Below are positions 8,601 to 17,616 of a DNA stretch of 36,370 bases, in pieces. How positions within the stretch are numbered: the first letter of the stretch is position 1; every line of letters starts with the position of its first letter. The position numbers and the translations under genes were made by a program. Under the pieces are notes generated by a model that saw nothing but the letters and a program-made list of their open reading frames with translations, did no database searches and was not told where the DNA came from. Source of the DNA: an uncultured beta proteobacterium. Its GTDB lineage: Bacteria; Pseudomonadota; Gammaproteobacteria; Burkholderiales; SG8-41. The stretch spans positions 1 to 36,370 of the forward strand of contig CADECM010000043.1 of NCBI GenBank assembly GCA_902825845.1, read 5' to 3'.

Positions 8601-8930
8601 CTACGTCATTGCCGCGCGTATGCGATGCTTGAACGCGTGGATGGAGCGGCGGATCACCTTGAGTTTGGCGTGATCGTGCGCTGCCAGCGCTTCTTCGCGT
8701 TGTTTCTTCAGCTCCTTGATTTTGGTCTTGAACGCGGACTTGTTGATGCCGTGGGCTTCGTGGTGCGCGTGCATCGGGATTTTCAGCGCGTTACACAACG
8801 AGGTGATCAGGTGATCCTTGTTCAGCTGCGTGTAGCCTTTCAATGATTCGTGCTCGGCCTCGTTTGCCTTGGCGATTTCGCGCAGTTGCGCCACGGTCTT
8901 GTGCTTCAGTTCATCAAATGTATGGCTCAT
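8601..8930 (-). CDS. Rho-N/SAP-like domain small basic protein
   Basis: A 109-residue protein. Residues 3-51 resemble the Rho termination factor N-terminal (SAP/LEM-like) helical module: FDELKHKTVAQLREIAK, then LKGYTQLNKDHLITSLCNAL. Residues 62-109 are strongly basic and helical (KTKIKELKKQREE; KLKVIRRSIHAFKHRIR). Such modules bind nucleic acid, so a small DNA- or RNA-binding role is likely (inference). The ATG at 8930 has AAGGAG about ten bases upstream. There is no catalytic domain. It converges with the small membrane protein gene and is monocistronic. Confidence 0.75.
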   Translation of the reverse strand: MSHTFDELKHKTVAQLREIAKANEAEHESLKGYTQLNKDHLITSLCNALKIPMHAHHEAHGINKSAFKTKIKELKKQREEALAAHDHAKLKVIRRSIHAFKHRIRAAMT

Positions 8931-9000
8931 GGGGGTCGTTCTCCTTGGTGAAATTTATTGTAGCGCGGCGCGGGGCCAGACTGCCGTGCGTTGCGCGATG

Positions 9001-9036
9001 TTTTATAAGTATCTGTTTTTAAAAGATATTTTATCG
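9001..9036 (-). repeat. AT-rich junction repeat, copy 2
   Basis: Read on the minus strand the core is TTTTAAAAACAGATACTTAT. The TAA stop of the hydroxyacid dehydrogenase (9031-9033) lies in this element. It is inverted relative to copy 3 on the other side of the same gene. Confidence 0.6.
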
Positions 9037-10116
9037 ATCAATCGATGCGGCCATGGCGCGCACCAGATCGCCGAAGTCGTCCAGCGCATTAAAGCGCGGC
9101 ATCGCGGCAATGTGTGGCGTGAGGATCACGTTGTCGAAAGCCAGCAATTCATCGTCGGCGCGGCCGGGTTCTTCGTACTGTGGATCGAGCGCGAAGCCGC
9201 CCAGGTGGCCGCTGCGCAGCGCGGCCAGCAGGGCATCGCGATTCACCACCTGCGCGCGCGACACGTTGATCAGCTTGGCGCCGCGTTTCATGCGCGCGAG
9301 CCCGTCGTGGCTCAAGTGATCGCGCGTGCCGGCATTGTCCGGCAACTGAACGCACACCCAGTCGCTTTCGGCCAGAAGCGCGTCCTGCGTGCAGTACGTC
9401 ACCTGCCATGCGCGCTGTTCGGTCTCGGGGAGCGGCGTGCGCTGCGTGCACAACACGCGCATGCCGAAGGCGTTGGCGCGCAGCGCAATCTCGCGTCCGA
9501 TTTCGCCAAAGCCGATGATGCCCAGCGTCGTGCCGTAGAGAATGCTCATCCCCGCCACGCGCGGCCAGCCCGAGTTGGGCGTGTAGCCGGTGTCGAAGGT
9601 TTTCGGATCAAAGCCCCTGGCACGCAGCTGTTCCATGCTGATCAGCCCGTGCAGCTGGTGCAGCTTTTTCGACAGCGCGAGCATCAGCATCAGCGCGTGC
9701 TCGGCGCACGAGACATTGGCGCGGCGGCGCAGCGTCAGCACCTTCACCCCGCGTGCTTCGCAGGCGGCGACATCGATGCCGCGCAGCAGCGTGCCGTATT
9801 TCTGCACCACTTTCAGATGAGGCGCCGCCGCCAGTTCCGCCGCACCGATGTCGAACGTTTCGGTAACGATTGCATGCGCCTGCGGCAACTGCACGCGCAA
9901 CGCCGCCGCATCGGCAACCGGCCGCACATCCGCCGGATACAGCGGCCCGGCCATGGCCCGCAACTGCGCCAGCCAGCCCGCGAAATCCGGCAGATCATGC
10001 GCAAAAAAATCGGCCAGTGCGGCCAGCCGCTGCGGCTCAATCGAGGGGTCGAGAAACGCCTTGAGCATGCGCGGAAACGGATCGTCTTCGACGAGGAGGA
10101 TGGGGCGGGTAGGCAT
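9031..10116 (-). CDS. D-isomer-specific 2-hydroxyacid dehydrogenase family protein
   Basis: A 361-residue soluble NAD(P)-dependent oxidoreductase. The substrate domain is residues 1-140 and about 336-361. The Rossmann domain contains GFGEIG (202-207), with the catalytic triad at R287 (NVSRAQVV), E315 or E316 (QYEEPG) and H335 (TPHIA), all present. It would reduce a 2-keto acid to a D-2-hydroxyacid or the reverse; phosphoglycerate dehydrogenase-like or hydroxypyruvate/glyoxylate reductase-like activities are equally possible. The length is slightly above the usual 310-340 residues because of an extended segment at about 165-190. The gene is bracketed by two inverted copies of the AT-rich repeat. 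It is divergent from the SLOG-TIR gene. Confidence 0.87.
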   Translation of the reverse strand: MPTRPILLVEDDPFPRMLKAFLDPSIEPQRLAALADFFAHDLPDFAGWLAQLRAMAGPLYPADVRPVADAAALRVQLPQAHAIVTETFDIGAAELAAAPHLKVVQKYGTLLRGIDVAACEARGVKVLTLRRRANVSCAEHALMLMLALSKKLHQLHGLISMEQLRARGFDPKTFDTGYTPNSGWPRVAGMSILYGTTLGIIGFGEIGREIALRANAFGMRVLCTQRTPLPETEQRAWQVTYCTQDALLAESDWVCVQLPDNAGTRDHLSHDGLARMKRGAKLINVSRAQVVNRDALLAALRSGHLGGFALDPQYEEPGRADDELLAFDNVILTPHIAAMPRFNALDDFGDLVRAMAASIDR

Positions 10117-10145
10117 GGGCTGCAGTCGTGTTTGTTGGATTTCTT

Positions 10146-10180
10146 GAAAATTATATCAATAAAAACAGATAGTTACTTAC
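10146..10180 (+). repeat. AT-rich junction repeat, copy 3
   Basis: The core ATAAAAACAGATAGTTACTT matches the family consensus. It lies about 30 bases upstream of the dehydrogenase start, in inverted orientation to copy 2 at the gene's 3' end. Confidence 0.55.
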
Positions 10181-10326
10181 TATGTGCTGTTGCGGCTGTG
10201 TGTGCGTTTCGCGCCACCGTGATAGCGCGGCGCGGTCCAAGGTCGCGTGCCGACATGCGACAATCGCCCGCAGCATAGCGAATCCCGAGCACGCGCGCCG
10301 ATGACCCGCATAGTAATTAATTGCAG

Positions 10327-10346
10327 CACCCTCTTTTTCAAGGGTG
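10327..10346. other. Short perfect inverted repeat upstream of the SLOG-TIR gene
   Basis: CACCCT and AGGGTG form a 6-bp stem around the 8-base loop CTTTTTCA, 26 bases before the SLOG-TIR start. It could be an operator or a weak leader hairpin. The surrounding 10117-10372 interval holds no convincing gene apart from a doubtful Cys-rich 40-codon frame (10182-10304). Confidence 0.3.
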
Positions 10347-10372
10347 TTTGTACCGGCGCGCGAGGCGCGTGA

Positions 10373-11482
10373 ATGACCGGCGCGACGCCACAACCGGCAG
10401 CCGGTGCCGCAGTGCGTTCGGTGCTGGTGGTCGGCACTGGCTGGACAGGGTCCGCCAAGCGCCAGATCGCGCGCATGATCGGTACCACGCTCGCGGAGGG
10501 CGGCTTCGGGTTGATCTGCGGCAATTCGACCGGCGTGGATCGCTGGGTGGCGGAGAGCTACTGCGCCGCGCTTGGCGCGCGAGGCCTGCCGCCGGAAGGC
10601 CACTTTGTGCAGATCACGCTCGGCGGCTGGCGCTTCTTCCGGCGCGGTGGCGCGCCGGTGCCCGGTTATGCGGCGCCTGCGGCCTGTCGTGTGCCGGTGG
10701 CCAACAACGAAGCGTGGAAGCGCGAGGCGGTGAAGCGCTGCGATGCGGCGGTGATGGTGGGCGGCGGACGCCATGCGAGGGATATCGCGATGCGCGTGAT
10801 CCAGCATGGCAAGCCGGTGTTTCCGGTGCCCTTCGTGGGCGGCATGACCGGCAATTCGGACGATCTGTTTCGTCAGATTCTGCGCACTTGGGAGGGCTAT
10901 CCGGTGCCGGGCGTTAGCCGCGCGCAGTACCTGCGTCTGGCCGAACCGTGGGTGGTGGGCACCGGGCAATTGGGCAACCTGCTGCGCGGCACATTGGCCG
11001 AAACGCCGGATGTATTTGTATCCTACCGGCGCAGCGACGCACCGGCGGCAGCAGGCCGTGTCGCCAACGATCTCGCGGAGCACTTCGGGCTGCGCCGTGT
11101 GTTCCTTGATATCGCCGGCATCGCGCCCAGCCACGCGTGGGATCGCACCATTGAACTTGCGCTGCAACACTGCAAGGCGGGCGTGGTGGTGATCGGGCGC
11201 GGCTGGCTGCAGCCGGGCGCAAACGGCGAGCCGCCGCGGCTGCTGCGCGACGGTGACGTGGTGCGTGCCGAGATTGCGGCGCTGCTGGCCGGCGGCAAGG
11301 CGATCTTTCCGTTGCTGGTGGAAGGCGCCCGGTTGCCCGAGGCCACCGAATTGCCGCCCGATCTGGCGCCGTTATTGCGTTTTCAGGCGATCTCGATCGG
11401 CAACGGGGACTGGGCCGCGACGCTGGCGCTGCTGATCCGTGAAATCGAGACCATTGTGCAGCGCGCAGATGCGGCGCGCTAA
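10373..11482 (+). CDS. SLOG-TIR fusion protein (candidate NADase effector)
   Basis: A 369-residue protein with two domains. Residues 15-175 are a SLOG (LOG/Rossmann-like nucleotide-sensing) domain: VLVVGTGWTGSA (17-28), GLICGNSTGVDR (46-57), AAVMVGGGRHARD (125-137). Residues 212-350 are a TIR domain: DVFVSYRRSD (213-222), VFLDIAGI (243-250), VVVIGRGWL (271-279) and VRAEIAALL (297-305). E300 occupies the position of the catalytic glutamate of NAD-cleaving TIR enzymes, so activity is plausible. SLOG domains bind nucleotide signals in Thoeris ThsA and related immune proteins, so the logical model is signal binding followed by NAD depletion (inference). No signal peptide. It is convergent with the J-domain gene (4-base overlap of stops), so it stands alone rather than in a visible defence operon. 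Confidence 0.82.
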   Translation: MTGATPQPAAGAAVRSVLVVGTGWTGSAKRQIARMIGTTLAEGGFGLICGNSTGVDRWVAESYCAALGARGLPPEGHFVQITLGGWRFFRRGGAPVPGYAAPAACRVPVANNEAWKREAVKRCDAAVMVGGGRHARDIAMRVIQHGKPVFPVPFVGGMTGNSDDLFRQILRTWEGYPVPGVSRAQYLRLAEPWVVGTGQLGNLLRGTLAETPDVFVSYRRSDAPAAAGRVANDLAEHFGLRRVFLDIAGIAPSHAWDRTIELALQHCKAGVVVIGRGWLQPGANGEPPRLLRDGDVVRAEIAALLAGGKAIFPLLVEGARLPEATELPPDLAPLLRFQAISIGNGDWAATLALLIREIETIVQRADAAR

Positions 11483-12606
11483 AACGGAATGTCGGCGATT
11501 GTGCGCCGTACGCTCGGCAATCGCACTTTCTTGAGCCACAGTTTGAGCTGTTTGGGGTCTTCGAACGCAACCAGATCGCGCTGCAGATCGCCGATCTCGA
11601 GGCGGATTTCCGCGATCTGGCTGGCGAGCAGTTTCAAGATGTTCTTGGGGTCGGGCGCGTCGAAAGGGTCGAGCAGGTATTGCGACATGAAGCCGGCTTC
11701 CACGCGCAGGATTTCGTGTTCCAGTTCCGCCAGTTGTTCGCGCAGGATTTTGTTGTAGTGCGTCAGGCGCGTTTCGCTGACGTTGTTGATGTGGTCCTGA
11801 TCGATCTGTTCCAGTTCCAGCTGCAGTTCCAGCAACAGCAGCAGGTTGTTTTTGTCGTAGGCCTGATTGACCTTCTGCATCAGCGCGGTTTTGCGCTCGC
11901 GCTCCAGCGGATCGGGTTCGCGGTCGGGGTGCAGGGCACTGGCGAGCTTGCGGTAGATTTCGCGGATCGACAGTTTCAGTTGTTCCGCATCGGCCTGCTC
12001 GCGTGCTTCGCGTTCGAGCTGGCGCGGTGATTTTTTGCGTTTGGCCTGCTTTTCCATGCGGGCCTGGCGCGCGGCGTCCTGTTGCGCCTGCTGCTCGCGA
12101 ATTTTTGCCCGGGCTTCCTCGCTGAGGCCGTCGGGCGAATTGGGATCGAAGTCGTCGCCGAAATCGAAGCCGAAGATTTCTTCCACGGCGCTTTTCATCG
12201 TCGCCTGATCGCTGGCCTGGTCTTCGTCGTAGTCGGAGCCGCTGTGCTTGTTGTAGAGGGCCTTTAACGTGGGGTCGTCGGCGTCGTCCAGCAGATCGTC
12301 CACCATTTCAGTGATGACGTAGGCGATCTTGCGGCGTTCCGTCCTGGTGAGTCCGTCGTGGTCGTGCGCCTTGTCCAGCGCGTGCGCGGTTTTGATTTCG
12401 AGTGCCTGCGCTTCATCGATCAGCGGCTGCAATTCGCTCAGGTGCTTCTGGCGGTAGCGGGGAATGGTCGCTTCCCATGCCGCCAGCCGCGCGCGTCCCT
12501 GTCCGATCTTGCGGATGAGGGTGTTGAAGGCTTTCTGGTTTCTGGTGAGCGGGGCTTTGTCGGCGTTGCGGGCGATGCTGAGCGCTTTGCCTGGAGTGGT
12601 GAGCAT
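11479..12606 (-). CDS. J-domain (DnaJ-like) co-chaperone with long helical flanks
   Basis: A 375-residue, highly charged helical protein. A J domain sits in its middle to C-terminal part: the helix II-like IREIYRKLASAL (214-225) is followed by the obligatory HPD at 226-228 and a helix III-like region near 240-252. Residues 20-145 and 165-210 are charged helices with coiled-coil character, and 270-375 continue as helical segments (LREQLAELEHEILRVEAG). The HPD motif would stimulate an Hsp70 (DnaK) ATPase; the flanking helices probably recruit a client. There is no zinc or Gly/Phe domain, so it is a class C J protein. Its stop overlaps the SLOG-TIR stop by 4 bases. It lies 38 bases downstream of the CMD-like gene. 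Confidence 0.8.
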   Translation of the reverse strand: MLTTPGKALSIARNADKAPLTRNQKAFNTLIRKIGQGRARLAAWEATIPRYRQKHLSELQPLIDEAQALEIKTAHALDKAHDHDGLTRTERRKIAYVITEMVDDLLDDADDPTLKALYNKHSGSDYDEDQASDQATMKSAVEEIFGFDFGDDFDPNSPDGLSEEARAKIREQQAQQDAARQARMEKQAKRKKSPRQLEREAREQADAEQLKLSIREIYRKLASALHPDREPDPLERERKTALMQKVNQAYDKNNLLLLLELQLELEQIDQDHINNVSETRLTHYNKILREQLAELEHEILRVEAGFMSQYLLDPFDAPDPKNILKLLASQIAEIRLEIGDLQRDLVAFEDPKQLKLWLKKVRLPSVRRTIADIPF

Positions 12607-12644
12607 GGGCTGTTGGCGAAGATTGCGCGTGTGCTGACCGTCGT

Positions 12645-13169
12645 TCAGGCTTCCGGGTCGAGGCGCAGTGCCCGGCCCACGCGCGTGTGCATGTTGTAGG
12701 CGCCGATCAATACGGTGAGTTCGACGATCTGCTGGTCGTTGTAGTGCTGGCGCAGTTTGTCGAACACCGCGTCGGACACTTCGATATCGGTGGTCATCGC
12801 ATCGGCGTAGGCGAGCAGCGCGCGGTGCGCAGGCTGGAACAGGCTGCAGTGCTCGCTGCCGTCGAGCGCGGCAACCTGCTGCGGCGTGATGCCGGCCTCG
12901 GGCGCGTAGCGCGTGGCGTGAATCTGGAACTGGTAGTCGGCACCGTTCAACTGCGACACGCGCAGGATGGCGAATTCACGTGTCTGTTCGTCGAGCCTGG
13001 TCTGCTGGCGAATGGCGTTGTTGAACGCCTGCCATGCTTCGGCGATCGACGGGCTGTGCAGCAGCACGCGATACAGGTTCAGCAGTCTGCCGCCGCGCGC
13101 GCCCTTGAGCTTCCCGATCAGGGCCGCCAGCGGGGCCGCGTGTTCGTCAATGAATGGGATGCGGGACAT
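12645..13169 (-). CDS. Carboxymuconolactone decarboxylase family protein lacking CxxC
   Basis: A 174-residue CMD-superfamily protein. The segment FAILRVSQLNGADYQFQIHATRYA (start near residue 66, shown here only to mark the region 66-89) is where redox members carry CxxC; here it reads ADYQFQIH, with no cysteine. That fits the subfamily acting on ring lactones or unknown ligands rather than thiol redox. The ATG at 13169 abuts an AT-rich repeat and has no Shine-Dalgarno sequence. It lies about 110 bases downstream of the hydantoinase gene on the same strand and may be co-transcribed with it. The function is otherwise open. Confidence 0.8.
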   Translation of the reverse strand: MSRIPFIDEHAAPLAALIGKLKGARGGRLLNLYRVLLHSPSIAEAWQAFNNAIRQQTRLDEQTREFAILRVSQLNGADYQFQIHATRYAPEAGITPQQVAALDGSEHCSLFQPAHRALLAYADAMTTDIEVSDAVFDKLRQHYNDQQIVELTVLIGAYNMHTRVGRALRLDPEA

Positions 13170-13205
13170 TTTTATAACTATCTGATATTAAACAATTATT
13201 TTATC
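13170..13205 (-). repeat. AT-rich junction repeat, copy 4
   Basis: Read on the minus strand the core is TTTAATATCAGATAGTTATA. It ends directly at the ATG of the CMD-like gene and takes the place of a ribosome-binding sequence. Confidence 0.6.
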
Positions 13206-13277
13206 CGTGGATCACTGCGGTAAGCGGCGCGCGCAAGACCTCGCGGGGAAGCGCGATTATAGGCCAATGCCGGCATT

Positions 13278-16200
13278 TTATGACGTGCCGTAACCACCGC
13301 CGCCGGGGGTTTCGATCACGAATACATCGCCGGGTTGCATCGCCGCCTGATCGCAGCCGCCGAGTTCGAGCACGTCGCCGTTGGCGCGTTCGATGCGATT
13401 GCGCCCGGTCGCGCCGGGCGCGCCGCCCGCCATGCCATACGGCGGCACGCGGCGATGGCCCGACAGTATGGCCGCGGTCATCGGCTCGAGAAATTTCATG
13501 CGGCGAACGGCTCCGTCGCCGCCACGCTGCTTGCCGTTGCCGCCGCTGCTGCGTCGTATGCCGAAGCTTTCGAGCAGAACGGGAAAGCGCCACTCCAGTA
13601 CTTCCGGATCGGTGAGGCGCGAATTGGTCATATGCGTTTGCACCACGCTGGCGCCGTCAAACCCCGGACCTGCCCCCGCGCCGCCGGCGATGGTTTCGTA
13701 ATACTGGTGGCGCTCGTTGCCAAACGTGAAATTGTTCATGGTGCCCTGCGAGGCACCCATTGCCCGGAGGGCGCCGTAGAGCGCATCGGTCACGCACTGC
13801 GAAGTTTCCACATTGCCCGCGACCACCGCCGCCGGATGGCGCGGATTAAGCATGCACCCCTCGGGGATGATCACCTGCAGCGGCTTGAGACAGCCGGCAT
13901 TGAGCGGAATATCGTCGTCAACCAGCGTGCGGAACACATACAGCACCGCTGCCATTGCCACCGCCGACGGGGCGTTGAAGTTGTTGTCGCGCTGCGGCGA
14001 GGTGCCGGTGAAGTCGATCACTGCGCTGCGGGCCTTTTGATCAATGGCGATGCTGACCTTGATCACGGCGCCGTCGTCCATTTCATAGCTGAATTTGCCG
14101 TTCGTCAGTGCGCCAATCACGCGGCGCACGGATTCCTCGGCATTGTCCTGCACGTGGCGCATATAGCCGTGAACGACGTCGAGGCCGAATTCCGTGGTGA
14201 TGCGCGCGAGTTCGGCGACGCCTTTCTGATTGGCTGCGATCATGGCGCGCAGGTCGGCCAGATTCTGCTCGATGTTGCGCGACGGAAAGCGCGCGCCGCC
14301 GAGCAACGCCCGCGTTTCGGCATCACGCAGGCGGCCATCTTCGACCAGCAGAAAGTTGGTGATCAGCACGCCTTCTTCGTCGATGTGTCGGCTGTCGGGC
14401 GGCATCGAGCCCGGCGTGATGCCGCCGATGTCGGCATGGTGGCCGCGCGAGCCGACGTAAAAATTGATCCGTTCACCGGCGGCGTCGAACACCGGTGTAA
14501 TCACCGTAATGTCCGGCAGGTGGGTGCCGCCGCGATACGGATCGTTGAGCATATAGACGTCGCCGGCGTGCATCCGGCCCGCATTGTCGGCGATGACCGC
14601 GCGCACGCTTTCGCCCATCGATCCCAGATGCACGGGCATATGCGGCGCGTTGGCGATGAGGTTGCCTTCGGCATCGAACAGCGCGCACGAAAAATCCAGC
14701 CGCTCCTTGATGTTGACCGAGTAAGCGGTGTTGGCGAGCGTCACGCCCATCTGCTCGGCGATCGCCATGAACAGGTTGTTGAAAATTTCCAGCATCACCG
14801 GATCGACCGTGGTGCCGATGGCAGCGCGCGCCGCGCGCGGTTTGGCCCGGGTGAGCAGCAAATGCCCCTCCGCGGTAACGTCGGCCTGCCACTCGGCTTC
14901 AACCACCGTGGTGGCGTTGGCGTCAGTGATGATGGCCGGTCCGGCGATGCGGTCGCCCGGCTGCAGATCCTGCGCACGGTGGAGCGGTGCGGTGCGCCAG
15001 GCCCCGGCGTCATACAGGCTGACTGTGGCTGCGGGCGCGGGCGTGCCGCGGCTTTCCCTCACCACCGGCGACTCTTCCACGGAGAGAGGGGCGTACTGTG
15101 TGTCATGCCCGCTGGACGACGCCTCCACCGCCAACGCTTCCACCACCAGCCGGCGGCCCGGCATCAGGAAACTGTAGCGTGCGCGGTAGGCCGCTTCAAA
15201 GTCGCGTGTCATCTGGTCCAGTGACCCGAATGCCACGACCAGTGCGCTGTCGGTGCCATCGTATTTGATGTGCGCGCGCCGCGCCACGCTGATGCATTCG
15301 CCAGCAAGCTGTTGCGCGGCGACTTCCGCGCGCGCGGCATCGGCCAGCGAGTTCAGTAACGCGCTGAGCCGTGGCAGCAGCGACTCGTCAAGCGGCGCCT
15401 CCACCGCCTGCTCGCGCATGGCGGTAATGTCGGCAAGACCCATGCCGTACGCCGATAGCACGCCCGCGTACGAGTGGATGTAGATGCGCGGCATTGCCAG
15501 CGCGTCGGCCACGCGGCACGCGTGCTGCCCGGCGGCGCCCCCGAAACAGGCCAGCGTGTAGCGTGTGACGTCATAGCCGCGCGCCACGGAAATCTTCTTG
15601 ATGGCGTTGGCCATGTTGTCCACCGCGATGCGCAGGAAGCCTTCGGCGACGGATTCGATGGACTGTAAGTTATTGTTTTTATTATATATTTCGTTTGACA
15701 GCTGTTCGAATTTGGCGTCTGCGGCGGCGCGGTCGAGCGGCGCGCGTCCGGAGTCGCCGAATACCGCGGGAAAATAATCCGCCTGAATGCGCCCCAGCAG
15801 CACATTGCAATCGGTCACGGTGAGCGGGCCGCCGCGCCCGTAACACGCGGGGCCCGGTTGCGCGCCGGCGGAGTCAGGACCGACGCGCATGCGCGCGCCG
15901 TCGAAATGCAGAATCGAGCCACCGCCGGCCGCAACGGTGTGGATGCTCATCATCGGCGCGCGCATGCGCACGCCGGCGACCAGCGTGTCGAATGCGCGTT
16001 CGTAGCCGCCGGCAAAATGCGACACGTCGGTCGAGGTGCCGCCCATGTCGAAACCGATGACGCGATCGAATCCCGCTGCCTGTGCCGTGCGCGCCATGCC
16101 CACCACGCCCCCGGCGGGGCCGGACAGCACGCTATCCTTGCCGTGAAAACGGCGCGCGTCGGTGAGGCCGCCGCTGGACTGCATGAACATGACGTTGACG

Positions 16201-16910
16201 CCCGACAGTTCGCGCGTGATGCGCGCCACGTAGCGGCGCAGGACTGGCGACAGGTAGGCGTCCGCCACCGTGGTGTCGCCGCGTGACACCAGCTTCATCA
16301 GCGGGCTGACCTCGTGTGACACCGACACCTGGGTGAAGCCGCATGCGCGCGCGATGGCCGCGAGCTGCTGTTCGTGCCGCGGATGGCGATATCCGTGCAT
16401 CAGCACAATGGCGCAGGCACGCAGACCCCGCGCGTAGGCGGCGGCGATCTCGCGCCGCGCCTGCTGCGCGTCGAGCGGGACCAGCACCGCGCCGTGCGCG
16501 TCCATGCGTTCGTCGATCTCGTGCACCGCACCGTAGAGCATTTCCGGCAGCACGATGTGGCGGTCGAAAATGCGCGGGCGGTTCTGGTAGCCAATGCGCA
16601 AGGCATCGCCAAAGCCGCGCGTGATGAACAGCGCCGCCGGTTCGCCCTTGCGTTCGAGCAGCGCGTTGGTGGCGATGGTGGTGCCCATCTTCACCGCGGC
16701 AACGCGTCCCGCCGGAATCGGCGCATCGCGTGCCACGCCCAGCAGATCGCGGATGCCGGCAAGCGCCGCGTCGTCGTACTGCCCGGGGTTTTCCGAGAGC
16801 AGCTTGTGCGTCATGAGCGTGCCATCGGGACGGCGGGCGACAATGTCGGTGAAGGTGCCGCCGCGATCAATCCAGAACTGCCAGCGGGCGGCTTGCGCGT
16901 GTGTTTCCAT
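13278..16910 (-). CDS. Fused hydantoinase A/B (5-oxoprolinase family)
   Basis: A 1210-residue soluble protein. The HyuA half (about 1-660) starts with [14 protein letters not shown] (12-25) and has an actin-like ATP-binding site including [13 protein letters not shown]. The HyuB half (about 690-1210) starts with [20 protein letters not shown] and contains [19 protein letters not shown]. The combined length and order match eukaryotic and bacterial 5-oxoprolinases and ATP-dependent hydantoinases, which open cyclic amides at the expense of ATP. The substrate could be 5-oxoproline, a hydantoin or a related lactam. The ATG at 16910 is chosen because the conserved fold begins at once after it; no good ribosome site is seen. 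Residues 408-415 (IYNKNNNL) are encoded by an AT-rich repeat in frame. It is divergent from the SRPBCC gene. Confidence 0.88.
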   Translation of the reverse strand: METHAQAARWQFWIDRGGTFTDIVARRPDGTLMTHKLLSENPGQYDDAALAGIRDLLGVARDAPIPAGRVAAVKMGTTIATNALLERKGEPAALFITRGFGDALRIGYQNRPRIFDRHIVLPEMLYGAVHEIDERMDAHGAVLVPLDAQQARREIAAAYARGLRACAIVLMHGYRHPRHEQQLAAIARACGFTQVSVSHEVSPLMKLVSRGDTTVADAYLSPVLRRYVARITRELSGVNVMFMQSSGGLTDARRFHGKDSVLSGPAGGVVGMARTAQAAGFDRVIGFDMGGTSTDVSHFAGGYERAFDTLVAGVRMRAPMMSIHTVAAGGGSILHFDGARMRVGPDSAGAQPGPACYGRGGPLTVTDCNVLLGRIQADYFPAVFGDSGRAPLDRAAADAKFEQLSNEIYNKNNNLQSIESVAEGFLRIAVDNMANAIKKISVARGYDVTRYTLACFGGAAGQHACRVADALAMPRIYIHSYAGVLSAYGMGLADITAMREQAVEAPLDESLLPRLSALLNSLADAARAEVAAQQLAGECISVARRAHIKYDGTDSALVVAFGSLDQMTRDFEAAYRARYSFLMPGRRLVVEALAVEASSSGHDTQYAPLSVEESPVVRESRGTPAPAATVSLYDAGAWRTAPLHRAQDLQPGDRIAGPAIITDANATTVVEAEWQADVTAEGHLLLTRAKPRAARAAIGTTVDPVMLEIFNNLFMAIAEQMGVTLANTAYSVNIKERLDFSCALFDAEGNLIANAPHMPVHLGSMGESVRAVIADNAGRMHAGDVYMLNDPYRGGTHLPDITVITPVFDAAGERINFYVGSRGHHADIGGITPGSMPPDSRHIDEEGVLITNFLLVEDGRLRDAETRALLGGARFPSRNIEQNLADLRAMIAANQKGVAELARITTEFGLDVVHGYMRHVQDNAEESVRRVIGALTNGKFSYEMDDGAVIKVSIAIDQKARSAVIDFTGTSPQRDNNFNAPSAVAMAAVLYVFRTLVDDDIPLNAGCLKPLQVIIPEGCMLNPRHPAAVVAGNVETSQCVTDALYGALRAMGASQGTMNNFTFGNERHQYYETIAGGAGAGPGFDGASVVQTHMTNSRLTDPEVLEWRFPVLLESFGIRRSSGGNGKQRGGDGAVRRMKFLEPMTAAILSGHRRVPPYGMAGGAPGATGRNRIERANGDVLELGGCDQAAMQPGDVFVIETPGGGGYGTS
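15664..15697 (-). repeat. AT-rich junction repeat, copy 5, in frame inside the hydantoinase gene
   Basis: On the minus strand the core is ATAATAAAAACAATAACTTA, closest to copies 3 and 8. It lies within the HyuA coding region and is translated as IYNKNNNL (residues 408-415), using AT-only codons unlike the rest of the gene. It falls in a linker between an upstream helix (DAKFEQL) and the conserved VAEGFLRIA helix. Confidence 0.55.
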
Positions 16911-16992
16911 GGGCGGAAGATGGTACCACGCGCGGGAAAGTGAAGCGCCGCCGCTTGCGGCCGTTGGCCGTTGCAATGGCCGTGAGTGGGAT

Positions 16993-17020
16993 TTGACCGC
17001 CTGCGGCGTGGCAGGATAAA
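16993..17020 (+). promoter_or_regulatory. Candidate sigma-70 promoter for the SRPBCC gene
   Basis: TTGACC (16993-16998), a 16-base spacer and GATAAA (17015-17020) resemble -35 and -10 elements, placing transcription start about 70 bases before the ATG at 17101. The same 14-mer ATTTGACCGCCTGC recurs at 23683. Not tested. Confidence 0.35.
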
Positions 17021-17100
17021 TTGATGCCAGTTATCCACGATTGACCCGTATGCCGGGTCAGGGCTGGAGCGTGCTGTACCAAACCGATGGGGAAAAACGC

Positions 17101-17607
17101 ATGACGGACACGAACGAAGAACTGGGCGCACTGACGCTCGCCAACGGCTACCTGCATGGCCGGCTTGAGCGTTTGCTGGAACACGATGTGCCGGCGGTGT
17201 GGGCGATGCTCACCGTGCCGGAGCGCATCGCGGAATGGCTGGCGCCGGGTGCGATCGAACTCAAAGCGGGCGGTGCGGCCAGGCTTAACTTCACCGACAG
17301 TGGCACGGTCATCGACAGCACGGTGACGGCATTCGAGCCGCAGCGGGTGCTGGAATATTCCTGGAGCAGTCCGGGCCAGCCGTCACGGCCGGTACGCTGG
17401 GAACTTCAATCCGTCGCCGGCGGCACCCGGCTTACGCTGGCCGTGGGCGTGCCGCAAGGCGAGGACATCGCGCGCGCCTGTGCTGGCTGGGAGGCGCATC
17501 TGATGATGCTGCTGGCGGCCATTGAAGGCGTGCCGATCAAATTTCCGTTCGAGCGTTTCAAGACCACGCGTGAGGCATACAAGGTTCAGGCGGCGGCGCT
17601 CGGATGA
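17101..17607 (+). CDS. SRPBCC / AHSA1-like domain protein
   Basis: A 168-residue single-domain protein of the SRPBCC (START/AHSA1) superfamily. Typical family features are an N-terminal strand with RLLEHDVPAVWAMLTVPERIAEWL (described by its region, residues 20-43), a central LNFTDSGTVIDSTVTAFEPQ stretch and VLEYSW, and a long C-terminal helix with WEAHLMMLLAAIEG. The fold encloses a hydrophobic pocket for lipids, polyketides or small aromatics; some relatives are toxins' partners or stress proteins. GGGGAAAA before the ATG at 17101 fixes the start against the longer frame. The gene is followed within 10 bases by a decayed tctC 3' end. Confidence 0.8.
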   Translation: MTDTNEELGALTLANGYLHGRLERLLEHDVPAVWAMLTVPERIAEWLAPGAIELKAGGAARLNFTDSGTVIDSTVTAFEPQRVLEYSWSSPGQPSRPVRWELQSVAGGTRLTLAVGVPQGEDIARACAGWEAHLMMLLAAIEGVPIKFPFERFKTTREAYKVQAAALG

Positions 17608-17616
17608 ACGGCGGCG

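Noticed and set aside
13335..15224. A 629-codon plus-strand frame opposite the hydantoinase gene
   Set aside because: Typical antisense shadow of a GC-rich gene; no start context and no domain.
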